Shown: positions 35,342 to 47,064 of the stretch, piece by piece
Position numbering within the stretch: position 1 is the first letter of the stretch
Layout of the letters: the number at the start of each line of letters is the position of its first letter
From: Rhinolophus ferrumequinum
Lineage: Eukaryota > Chordata > Mammalia > Chiroptera > Rhinolophidae
Direction of reading: 5' to 3'
Length of the DNA: 64,000 nt
Assembly: GCF_004115265.2 (NCBI RefSeq)
Contig: NC_046301.1
Location: forward strand, 39,148,714 to 39,212,713
Notes under the pieces: generated by a model
Told to the model about the DNA's origin: nothing
The model's input: only the letters and a program-made list of their open reading frames with translations
Database searches by the model: none
Program-made: the position numbers and the translations under genes

Positions 35342-37307
35342 TCAGACTGTGGAGAAGAGAGGGTGGGTAAGGGCCAGGCCTGCTCCAGTGGACCCCAGGG
35401 TTGGGGGTCAGGATGCATGCAGGTGCCCAGTTTGGGAGCTGGGAGGGTCCATTGTGTGAGATTCCAGGGCTGCCCAGGAGGGGAAAAGGAGGTGGAGCAG
35501 GGGCGGGCGTGTGGGGGAGAGGGCAGGGGAGGACCCACACCAGGTGGGTAGGAGCGTCTCTTGCTGAATGGTGGCTGGGCAGGGTCCTGGTCGGAGTCGG
35601 AGTCTGAGTCCCAGGAGCGGAGCGGAGGGTTCAGGCATTGGTGCCCCTTGTAGCCTGCAGAAGCGACAGGTGCCATTCTGGCCCTCCATGCACAAACCTT
35701 GAATGTGACCCTTGAGTGACATGTGACTATGGGTCAGTGTCCCTTGATCACATCCTTTGAATGTGACTTAGTGTGACACCATAGTATGACCTCAACAACC
35801 CTTCAATTTTACCCCATTGATCCTTAAAAAAAAATCCCAGTGGCCCTGAGTGACCCCCGGATGAAACCTCCAGGAACTCCTTAGAATGTGACCCAAGAAT
35901 AAGACCCAACAGATGTGCCCCCCAAATATGGCCTCTGAACATGACCTCCATGTATGAAGCTGGAGAATGACCCCCCCACACCCTGGAGCATGGCTCAGCC
36001 CCCCTCACCCCTGAGGCTCGCAGCCCTGGGGCGGACCCCCGAGGACATGGTGAGGCCATCAAAGGAGTTCTGCAGTACATGCACAGCAGACCTGTGGGGA
36101 GATGGGGAGCTGGGGGCCCCTGGTGACTCTGGACTGCTTGGGGCTGGGGCAGGGGGGCTGTTGGCAGGGCAGGGGAGGGGTGGAGTCCTGGTTGGAGAGG
36201 GAGGTCTGGAATCAAATGGGTTCCAGGTTCTGGTAGTCACTGCTTGATGTGATTGGGGACATGGCAGATGAGGGTCGGGGTCAGAGGTCACAGTGGGAGC
36301 TGGGCATCACCATATGTCACTCAGCTCCTTCTGGAGGTCATTCCTCCAGGAGCCATTGCCTCCTGGTGGCATCTCCTCTGTCTCTGGCCAGTTGGATGTC
36401 TCACACTCCTGCTGCTTCATCTTGGTCAGGACCTGGGGCCCACAATGGGGTGCGGGGGTGATGAGAGAAGAGCAGTAGTAATAATAATGATGATGGTGCA
36501 AGGTGACCACTACATGGTACTTATTACATGTCAGGCTGCCCTCAAAGGGCTTAACACTCAGTTCATGCAGTTATCCCTTCATGTAGGGATGTGTTGTTAT
36601 ACTCATTACACAGATGAGGAACTGAGGCCCAGAGACATGAAGAAACTTGCCCAGTCACACAGCAGTAAGTGGCAGAGCTGAGATTTGAGCCCAGGCCTTC
36701 TGGCTCCAGTCCAATGGTGGAGGCCGGCAGAGATCCCCATACCCCTAATTCACGCAGGGTCCCCATCCTCCCCTCTCACCTTGCGGCACTTCACCTGGGT
36801 CTTCTGCATCTTTTGGATGTTCACCATGTTCTCGGTGATCTCCTCCTCCTGGGCCTCTGTGAGGGGAGGGGACTCAGGGGGGCCAGGGCACAAAAGGACA
36901 CCCCCGCCTCAGGGCTGTGGGCTCCAGGCACTCACGGAGCTTCTGATAGATGAAGGTCACCTCCTCCCGTACCAGCTCCAGCTCCTCCCACAGGAACTTC
37001 TTGCTGAGGAGACAGTGTAGCCTAGACCCCCAGTCCCTGCCCAGCCCCCTCCTGCCCTCCCATTTGCCCACCTGCCTCCCCAAGCTTCCTCCACCTCCCA
37101 TGTTCCCACCTCCTCCCGACCTCCATTCTCCCATTTCCTTAGCCTCCCATTGCTTGGCCTTCATCTCCCCAGCCTCTCCCCACCCCCCCACCTCCCATAT
37201 CCCCAGCCTCTGCCCCCATAAACCTCTCCACCCCCCAGCTTCCTGATACCCTGGCCTCCCACCCCATCCCACCTCCAGCTTCCTGTCTTCCCTGCCTTCT
37301 AGCCTCC

Positions 37308-37387
<80 letters not shown>

Positions 37388-38514
37388 CCTGTCTTCCCCT
37401 CCCATCCCTTCCTCTTATCCCTCAAGCCTTCTATGGTCCCTCATTCCCCTTACTCAGACCTCTCCCACATCCCCCATCCTGGCCTCCCTTCCCACCCGCA
37501 GCCTCCAGGTTGCCTGCCTGGCAGCGCCCACCTATCTCGGATCTCCTGGGCAAGCAGCTGCAGGCAGCGGGTGGTGCGGGCCCGCTGCACCTCCTCACTG
37601 TCACGCAGGGTCTTCTGCAGCCCCTGCAGGCCTTGCGCCAGAGCCCCATACAGCTCCTGCTGTCCCTGCTCCACGCCCCACTTGTGTCCCTCCTTTTCTG
37701 TCTGGTGGCTTGTGGGGCTCAGCACTTCTGCAGAGAAGGTGGGAACTTGACTGAGCCCCAACTACACCCTGAACCCAGATTTGAACCCACCTTGCCCTAG
37801 CCTGGCCAGATCCCAAACCTGAATCCAGACTCACCCACTTCTCTCACCCTGACCCAGCTGACCCCAACTGCCTCCAGCCTGACCTTGACTGTTCGCCAGT
37901 TCTCACCTTCAAGCTGTTGGATCTTGATTTGCTGCAGGCAACTCTCCTTCTCCAACATGGTCACTGAGTGGTTTAGGAACTCGAAAGCCTGTGGGACAGT
38001 TCAGGCCTGGGAATGGGAGGGGGGGTGGAGGACACGGACAAAGGTTTCAGGGGCAGGGATGGCTGAGGAAGCTCACCTTGGTCTGGGCCTGTAGCTGGCT
38101 CTTGAGTGACTCCAGTTCACATTGAAGGAGCTTCTGGGTGTCAGAAATCATCATGGTGGACTTAACTGTGAGCAGAGGTGAGGGTCAGCCAGGCTGGGGG
38201 GGCGCCAGGGGCAAGGTCAGGGCTGAGGTCAGAAGAGGCTCAGGTAGGGGGAAAGGGGTAAAGATCAGGAACAGGCATCCACCGAGGCTGAGGTAGAGGC
38301 AGGAGTAGGGGTCAGGTCAGGGACAAGGATGGAGGGCAAGGTCAGGGGCACGAGTCAGCTGATGCTGGGGTAGGGATGAGTGGCAGCAATGGTGGAGTTC
38401 TGCAGAGGCTGGGGCAGAGGTTGGAAGTAGGAACCGGCAGGTGTTCCACCCATAGTCTTGTTGGGAGGGAGGGTTCTCACCTCTGACTTTGGAAGAACTG
38501 GTCTCCAGCGGCTT
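35342..38514 (-). CDS. CCDC159: CCDC159, coiled-coil domain protein 159 (well-supported coding exons)
   Basis: CCDC159 is a mostly helical coiled-coil protein known mainly from testis transcripts; its function is not established. Exons read: 38514-38481, 38165-38077, 37988-37907, 37727-37532, 37003-36936, 36856-36780, 36432-36311, 36091-36009, 35654-35541 and 35346-35342. All phases agree. Recognisable parts: KPLETSSSKV, QKLLQCELESLKSQLQAQTK, AFEFLNHSVTMLEKESCLQQ, LRDSEEVQRARTTRCLQLL, KKFLWEELELVREEVTFIY and NIQKMQKTQVKCRK, with heptad-like Leu spacing, then an acidic Ser/Asp tail (SWDSDSDSDQD). The last exon adds only two bases of a Val codon and then TGA. Without that splice the frame would run on for about 80 unrelated residues, but the acceptor and adjacent AATAAA favour splicing. 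The frame is still open at the 5' end, so at least one more coding exon lies upstream. Confidence 0.9.
35700..35960. repeat. Degenerate GAATGTGACCC repeats in a CCDC159 intron
   Basis: Variants of GAATGTGACCC/T recur near 35702, 35758, 35885 and 35937, with decayed TGACCC words between them. It resembles the TGACC-type repeat in an RGL3 intron 29 kb away. Confidence 0.4.
36475..36720 (-). repeat. MIR SINE, reverse orientation
   Basis: It reads CATTACACAGATGAGGAACT, GAGGCCCAGAGA, CTTGCCCAGTCACACAGC and GGCAGAGCTGAGATTTGA, the reverse of the MIR core, with a weaker AATAATAATGATGATGG start. Confidence 0.75.
37311..37384. repeat. Composite (TC)n(CA)n microsatellite
   Basis: A pure (TC)n tract of about 15 units joins directly to a (CA)n tract of about 20 units with one AAA interruption, inside a CCDC159 intron. 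Such compound tracts are usually highly variable in length. Confidence 0.95.
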
Positions 38515-39234
38515 CTAGGGAAGGGGGACATGAGGGCAGTAGAAATTCATCCCTGGCTGCCTCCTTGCTCACCCCAAACCAGTGTTGGGGTTTGCACATG
38601 AGTTGTTGAGCCTGCTGAGTTATGGGTATCCCAGACCCTGAATGCAGGCAAATCTGCCTCCAGGCCATGCAGGCACCTCCCCTGGACTGCACATGCTCAG
38701 AAGCGCACTTGCGTGGCTTGTCCCCTACATGTGCAGGTCTGTGAGCTGTCCATGACAGCATGCACCTGCAAAGCCCTGTCTCTGGCATGGGCTCTGGAAA
38801 TGGCTCTCCTCCTTAGGGACAAATGACATTGATGATGTCTGCAGGTAGCGCCAAAAGCACGTGACACATAATTACACATGGTTGTCAAAACACAATCGCA
38901 GCCACACACACAACTTCAGACACATCCATGCACTTTAAGTTGTAAGACCCAGGGCATCCACTCACACTCATCTCAGACACACAGGCAGTTACACCCAGAG
39001 ACAATCACAGACTCAACCCCACTAGGACACACAATTGCACGTCCATTCCATGCATTCCCTCATCCATTAAAACATTTTCAGTGAGGGCCTGCTGAGCACT
39101 GGGAGCCGTTCTGGGTGCTGAAGGCACACACGGTAGGGGGGTTCTAGAGAAGGACATCCCTGCCCCCACAACACCCTCCCTAAGCCCCACAGCAGTAGAT
39201 TGCATTAGGAAGGGGTTTCCCAGGTGGGGGTGAC

Positions 39235-39461
39235 CTTAGTGATGCTGTGATGCTTCTTCACAAGGTCCTGGTCATTACAGCACTCCTGTGAGTCTGGGTT
39301 GGGGAAGGGGGGAGAGCCATGCGACTGAGGCCCCGAGTCCCTCCCTGTCCTCCAGTCTGTACTCGTCACTGTGTTCTCTGAAGCAGCTGGCCCCAAGGTC
39401 TCTGGTTCCAGGGTCCTGGACCAGTGAATTGTATAGTCCAAAGTCTTGTCTGAGGAAGCGC
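39235..39461 (-). CDS. CCDC159: Candidate upstream coding exon of CCDC159
   Basis: On the minus strand an open frame runs from an acceptor (CTTCCTCAG) to a weak donor (AAG|GTCACC). It ends in phase 0, exactly what the exon at 38514 needs, and would give ...LVKKHHSITK joined to KPLETSSS. It reads GASSDKTLDYTIHWSRTL near its start. It fits by phase and position, but the donor is weak and I do not recognise the protein segment with certainty. An alternative is a short separate first exon that I could not see. Confidence 0.45.
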
Positions 39462-39469
39462 CTGAGGAA

Positions 39470-40640
39470 GGGTGGATGAGGGCTTCCTGAGGGCCAGTCC
39501 AGAGCACTCCAGCCCCTCCCAACTCCCCTGCCCTGGGGCAGCCCCTCCACGAACCCCAGTACTTGTCACACTTCCCGTTAGCAAGCAAACACGAGTTGGA
39601 GGGTGAGGGAGATGAGCAGTAGCAAGGCACAGAGTAGTCAGTGTCCCGGGGTAGGCCAGCCAGAAGAGGGTCGCTTCAAACAGAGAGGACACGGGCTGCC
39701 CTGAAACCAGACTCCATGTCCAACATTCCCAGACTCTCCCCTCCCAACACCCCAGAAAGGCCTCAGCCCTGAACACAGGGCCTCCCAGTTACTGGTAGAA
39801 GCTCGATGAAAGATCATCCCAGCCCCAGGCTTGGGTTGGGCAGTGAGAAGGACCCAGAAGTCTTCACAGGAGAAAGTGAGGGGCCTAAAAGGAAAAAAAG
39901 AGCCTAAAAGATAAAAAGGATCTTAACATTGGGCCCTATAGGAAGGGCGTTCCTGGCAGGAAATAGCATGTGCAAAAGCTTGGAAGTATGGAACCATGGG
40001 CTCTGTATCGGTAAATTCAGGATGGCTGGAGGCAGAGTCCAAGAGGAAGCAACAGGAGGTTAGCAGGGCAGCTCAAGCAAGGCACTGAAAACCAAGCAGG
40101 GGACTTTGGACCTAGCTCCCCAGGTAAATGGGAGCCATAGTGTGTGACTAGGAGAGGCAGGGCATATCTATTCAATAAATAATAGCTGAATTGGGGCCCA
40201 GGCCTGTGGTAGGTGAGGCTGGGAACAGGAAAGAACTCAGCTCTGGGTCTCATATCCAAACCCCCTGTCCTTCCGGTGTAGTCAGGGCTGGCAGATGGAG
40301 ACATCTGGGGCAGGGCTGTTTGGAAAAATTGCCAGGTGAAGGGCATCTTGCCCTGGGTCACACAGCCCAAAAGGCCATGCTCTAGGCCTTTCTGTTCTTC
40401 TGCCTTTGCTGGGCCCTCCAGTGTCCTTCCTTTGCTCAGTCTTCCTAAGAGACTCCTACACACCCTCCAAAACCCTACTCAGCATCTCCTCTGTAGAAAC
40501 TTCCTTAATCCTTTTTAAGTTCATATTTTCTGAGCACCTCACTGAGTGCTGGGCACCACGCTTAGCACTCATTGGGTCCTGACACCCCCTCTGTGATGTA
40601 AGAGTTATTCTTTTGTCTGAAATAATCTAGTGTACCTTTT
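39470..40640. other. 5' region of CCDC159, no certain exon
   Basis: Short reverse frames near 39,530-39,780 could hold a further 5' exon, but none has a convincing splice pair and start. A segment at about 39,940-40,110 resembles the tail of the ancient repeat found elsewhere in the window (GGAAGGGCGTTCCTGGCAGG, GTGCAAAAGCTTGGAAG). L2-like text lies near 40,400-40,500. Confidence 0.4.
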
Positions 40641-40654
40641 CAAGAGTCACTGGA

Positions 40655-40870
40655 GGCCCTCCAGCGGGATGGCCTGGGTTCAAATCCTATCTCTGCCCCT
40701 TCTCAGCTGTGTGATGTTGGAAGAGTTACTGAACTTCTCCATGCCTCAGTGTCCCTAACTATAAAAATAAGCTGTCGTACTACCACCTTATTGGGTTGCT
40801 GTGACTAAGTAAATTAATCCATGTCAGTGCCTGACATACAGTAATGGGAAGCTCAGTGTTTGTCCTTGAA
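40655..40870 (+). repeat. MIR SINE
   Basis: GGCCTGGGTTCAAATCCTAT, CTCAGCTGTGTGATGTTGG, GCCTCAGTGTCCCTAACTAT and GTCAGTGCCTGACATACAG follow the MIR consensus order almost end to end. Confidence 0.8.
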
Positions 40871-41269
40871 TATCACGCTGAGTATTTGGGACCTGGGGAC
40901 CACAGGAGCCCTGGGAGGCTTGTAAGGACGCATTTCTGAGTGCCAACTGCAGGCAGATCCGCAGTGGAGGCCGCCTCCTCCTCCCACATCAGATGTTCCT
41001 CCCGAAGTCCTTTCCGGCAGAATTCTTGGGGGAAGGGGGCGGGGTCATTAGCCTGGGCCCCGCCCCTTCGGGCCTTTAATCCTGCGCCCTCCAGGCTTCC
41101 GACCCCCTTTCACCTCTACCTACCACATACCACCTGCTCATGCTCTCCCATCAGGGATCTCGAAGCCAGTCCCCAGCTGTGAAGCTGAAATTTGATCCCA
41201 TGGGACACCACCGCTTTAAAATGCATGGAGACCAAGGATAGAGTCACAGAGAGGGGTGTGGCTGGCATT

Positions 41270-41531
41270 TTAGCTCCGCCCCCGCCGATGCAGTTGAAGG
41301 CTTCATTGGCGTCTTCCCTCTTCCGCAGATCTTGGAAACCGCCGTGTAATTGGGTAAAATCTCTGTGAGGCGGGATTTCAGGCTGGTTTCTGCTAATCGA
41401 TTAGTCAATTACTAAGAGGGCGGTACAGGAGGGGGCAGATTACGATTGGATTGGCTTCCGGTTTAGCTGGGGGGCGGGACGAGTTCTGGGTCCCACGAGG
41501 GAAGGTGTCCGAGGAAGTCCGCGGGAGTGAG
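41270..41531 (+). promoter_or_regulatory. CCDC159/TMEM205 divergent promoter region and possible TMEM205 5' UTR exon
   Basis: This CpG-containing segment between the divergent genes carries CTCCGCCCCCGCC (about 41,274-41,286), a perfect 12-bp palindrome CTAATCGATTAG (41393-41404), ATTGG boxes near 41,447-41,453 and GGGGGCGGG. A donor-like GTGAG|GTACCG at 41531/41532 could end a TMEM205 non-coding first exon. The exon and the shared-promoter role are inferred. Confidence 0.45.
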
Positions 41532-42050
41532 GTACCGAGCCCAGACAGCCTGGCCCGGGAGATCCGGCCCCGGCGTTTCTGGTCTCGGATTCCTGGGTGC
41601 TGCGGGTTGAGGTCTGGATTCCTACTGGTGGGGCCGTTGTCTTCGAGATGAGATTTGGGGTTTCCCAGGATTAGATAGGGCTTCGGGGGTTGCTTTGGGG
41701 AGTTTCATAGCGATATCTGAGATCTTGTTATGAGAGCAGGAGTCTTTGTTGATAGAACTGGGTCCCCGGGGTGATATTGAGAGTCACTGGCGTGATCTCT
41801 GAAGACCTAGGGCTACGAGCTTGGGCTGCTGGGGTTGAACTTTGGGGATCTCGGAGGTGGCGTGGATATTGGGGTCCAGAGAGCCTGAGATCTTGAGAAC
41901 CTACATTTGGAGAGATGGGGTCGAGGTTTGTTGCAGGACTGCTCTGGGTCTTCCCCACCCCTATTCCTGAGCTACTATCCCTGCATCTCTGCTGGATTGG
42001 CCGCGACACCGGCCTTGAGCCCGCTCACAGGGTCTGAAAGCCAAAGGTAA

Positions 42051-43762
<1,712 letters not shown>

Positions 43763-43802
43763 CACCTACTGCCTCTCTGTCCCTGCCGGGAATCCAAATG
43801 GC

Positions 43803-43808
43803 AATAAA
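43803..43808 (+). terminator. TMEM205: TMEM205 polyadenylation signal
   Basis: AATAAA lies 41 bases after the TMEM205 stop codon, giving a very short 3' UTR. Confidence 0.85.
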
Positions 43809-44164
43809 CCCTTCTTTGGAAATGGCTGCTATCATTTTTCTCCAACTGGGAAACAGGGGGAAGGGTAGTCATAGGTGGAGCTGAAGGCCTCTCTTTCCGC
43901 ATTCACAAGGCATCATGATTTGGAGTGTTAGCTATTGCAGCCCCTAAGCTCTTCTTATAATGGTGCCCATTTGTTGAGCACCTGCTGTATGCCAGACATG
44001 GAGCTAACTATTGCACATACCATGTATTGTAAAAATAGCTAGTTCTGATCCCTATGGAACGAGAGTATTTCCTACCCCATTGACATTGGGGGTGACTGTA
44101 TGACTTGCTTTGGCCAATGAAATGTGAGCAGAGACAATACAAGTCACTTCCAAAGAGAAGTGTA

Positions 44165-44652
44165 TAGTGGTCCCCTCTTATTCATGGGGGATACGGTCCA
44201 AGATCCTCAGTGGATGCCTGAAACCGTGGATAGTACCAAACCCCATATATATTACCTATACAGACATACCTTTTTACTAAAACGAAGCATTTCATGGCTT
44301 CTCTTTGGCATATCTGAATTGCCAGCATCTTGTGCTTTGGGGCCATTATTAAATAAAATAGGGTTACTCGAACACAAGCACTGTGATACACGACAGTTGA
44401 TCTGATAACCGAGACGGCTTTGTTGGGTGGGGAGCATCGACAGCGTGGATATGCTGGACAAAGGGGTGATTCACGTCCAGGTGGGATGGAGCGGGATGGC
44501 ACAAAATTTTGTCGTGCTATTCAGAACAGCGCACAATGTTAAACTTATAAATTGATTATTCCTGGAATTTTCCATTTAATATCTTCAGACCGTGGTTGAC
44601 TGCAGGTAACTGAAACCACAGAAAGGAAACTGCGAATAAGGGAGGACTGCTA
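44165..44652 (-). mobile_element. Tigger (pogo-type) DNA transposon, internally deleted copy
   Basis: The element is 488 bp with imperfect terminal inverted repeats (TAGTGGTCCCCTCTTATTC and TAGCAGTCCTCCCTTATTCG when the far end is reversed), bounded by TA on both sides. On the minus strand it keeps the start of a Tigger transposase, MAPKHKMLAIQICQREAMKC, where the family consensus begins MAPKRK with a DMPKRSHK motif. The rest of the transposase gene is gone and the end sequence (CCAAGATCCTCAGTGGATGC) follows directly. It is old and non-autonomous. Confidence 0.85.
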
Positions 44653-44654
44653 TA

Positions 44655-45415
44655 CAAGCAAGTGCATGATTCACATTTTCCCTTCACCAGAATAACCAGT
44701 GTGACTGAGAAGCAAACCTTGGGTGTTGGGTGCCATGGAAGCTTTGGGGCTGCTTGTTACTAAGCATATGTCAGTCATTCCTGACTGATATATGTCATCT
44801 CTCTTCATTCTCATGCAGTCCTTAGAGGCACCTGCTGTTCCCATGAATAATGGAGCTCAGAGTTCAGCAAGTGGCTTCAGGTGGAGTTGTTGGAATTTGA
44901 ACACCAACAAAGACAACTATTATAACTGCAGATCCTCTCCTGTCTTGAAGAAAACTCTAAGCCCTCAGCTGGGGCTGGATGTGCCAAATTTCCTTACTCT
45001 GTGGCCTCAGGCAAGGGGCTGTCCTTCTCTGAGCCTCAGTTTCCTTATTTGTAAAAGGGGGATTAATTCCAAGGGCCCTTAAGGCTATTTGGCAAAGGAA
45101 TCTACACACTTCAGGGTCAGGCGCTGCAATTTACAAACACTAATTCAGATCAGAATCCACATACAACCCTTGAGGTGGAGACACTTATTATCAACCACTT
45201 GACGGTAGGGAAAACTGAGGCCCAGAGAAGTTAAGTAACATGTCCAAAGTTACATGGCCAGAAAGCGGTGGGGCTGGGATTCAAACCCTGCTCCAGAATC
45301 CTCGCTCTGAACCTCTCTGCGCATAGTAGGAGCCCTACAGATAAGACAAATGCAAAGTTTATTGTTGGGGGGCGGGCCCTGGACCTCTGCACCTCCCCGC
45401 ACTTTCCACAAGCCC
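44655..45415. other. TMEM205-RAB3D intergenic region
   Basis: No gene is seen. A forward MIR-like stretch lies near 44,930-45,080 (GGCCTCAGGCAAGGGGCTGT, GAGCCTCAGTTTCCTTATTT) and a reverse MIR-like stretch near 45,190-45,310 (GGCCCAGAGAAGTTAAGTAA). Confidence 0.55.
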
Positions 45416-45790
45416 CACCCCAGACTTGGTCCCGCCCCGCTCTCCCCCGGGTGCGGCCCCTCCTCCCCTGCCTGGGCGGAGCCGGCGCGGGATCCGGGTG
45501 GCTGCGGGCAGCGGCGGCTGTAGCTGCGGGGTCGGGGTCGCGGCGGAGGCTAGGCCTCAGCGAGTTCAGAGACGGAGACCCCGCGGGCAGCGACCCCCCA
45601 CGCGAGGTGACCCCTTTGGAGGGAGCGCACCCCGCCCCGCGCCTCCGCGTCCCAGCAGGTCTGGGGGAGCAGGGGGTTCTGGGGGGGACCCGGAGGAACA
45701 AAGGCCGGCGGCGGGGGCCGCCACTTCGTTCGCCCCCACCCAGCTGGGGTGATCCGGGAGCGTTAATACGGCGCGGGCGGGGCCGAGAGC
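45416..45790 (+). promoter_or_regulatory. RAB3D: RAB3D CpG island with 5' non-coding exon
   Basis: A dense run of CG dinucleotides and GC boxes (GGGGGCGGG, CCCGCCCCGC) lies 1.4 kb upstream of the RAB3D start codon. A donor-like GCGAG|GTGACC at 45606/45607 could end a first non-coding exon that splices to the acceptor at 47028. Long frames on both strands here, including a 282-residue reverse one, are explained by GC content. Confidence 0.55.
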
Positions 45791-47028
45791 CCAGCTGGGA
45801 ACATGAGATGGGACCATATGGTGATGGGAGGAAGCTCCTGAGCTCTCCTGCACCGGCTGGGGCACCCCAAATCCAGCGAAGGGAGATAGGGCCGAATCCG
45901 GGGACCCTTATCCAGTGCCAGGCGTGAAGGAGGGTCGGTAGATAGTCAGAAAGAGGTGGGGCCGGCAGAAAGAGGTGGTCTGACAGGTGGGCTGGGGGTG
46001 GAGTAGGGGGCGGGGGCCCCAGCCTGGCAACCCTGCCCAGCTTGGGGAAAGGCTTCCTGTCTCGTCTTCCCCTCCTCAAACTCGTTCTCCCGGAACATAG
46101 GGTGGGGCTGAGGGCTGGGCAGGAAAGGGTGGCCAGTTGTGTCCTCCTTTAAAATGGAAAAAAGCCCCACAGGCAGTTGAGAAAGAGTTTTGCCAGGGGT
46201 TCCTCTGTGGGTGTGCCCTCCATTCAACCAGGCCTTCTAGAACCTATCTATGCAGCTCAGGAACAGCCACAGACAGCTGGGGAAACTGAGGCCATGAGGG
46301 TTGAGGGGGTGTTCTGGACCCAGATACTCTGGTACTCTGTCCAGGAAAGACTGGACTAGGGCTGGAAGGGAGTGGTTGTCCTGGTGGTGGGGTTCTTGAT
46401 TATTAGTTGGCTGGGGTAGTTTCCTTCGTTTTGAGGACAGTCACCCTGGGCTCCGTGGGCTGGGACTGGGGCTGGTGTGAGTCAGCTCTACCCAGAGCGA
46501 GATGGGCCCGGCCTCTTTGACAAACAGAAGGTGATAGTACCCATTTGGAGGTTTAAACCTGGGCTTGATCCACTGAAACCCCCTCCCCATGGGGATCAGG
46601 GAGGGGTTAACCTAGGCTTGTGTGGGGGCAGGGCAGGTACCCTGCTGGTGGCTGACACCTGCCAAAGTCAACACCCAGGCCTGGGAGGGGGGGAACTCTA
46701 TCCAGTTGGCAGGCCCCCCTCCCACCCCCCACCCCGCCTCCCTCCAGCTCACACCTGGGCCACACCAGCTGCTCACCAGGGGGCAAAGTCCACACTTGCA
46801 CCTTCTGTTGGGTCTGGTTCCTCAGGACCAGAGGAGGCACCCCGTGCACTCTCCATCCTGGGCCCTTGCATTTGACAAGCATCCCCATTTTCCAGAGGAG
46901 GACACTAAGTCCTAGAGAGAGCAGGTGATCGGTTCAGGGTAACTTGGCCTCCAAGTGGCAGAGCCGGGATTTGAACCCAGGTCTGGTGTACACATTGAAG
47001 CCGTTACTGGTGTGTTATTTCCCTGCAG
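45791..47028. other. RAB3D first intron, no coding exon
   Basis: No exon was found. Reverse MIR-like sequence is visible at about 46,880-46,985 (GAGGACACTAAG, GGCAGAGCCGGGATTTGAAC), just before the acceptor of the first coding exon. Confidence 0.5.
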
Positions 47029-47064
47029 GGTTCCAGGCTTCCCTCTAAGAGGCTCCCCACCAGG

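Noticed and set aside
45231-46079. 282-residue reverse open frame
   Set aside because: It lies across the RAB3D CpG island, is Pro/Arg/Ala-rich with no family resemblance, and is explained by high GC content.
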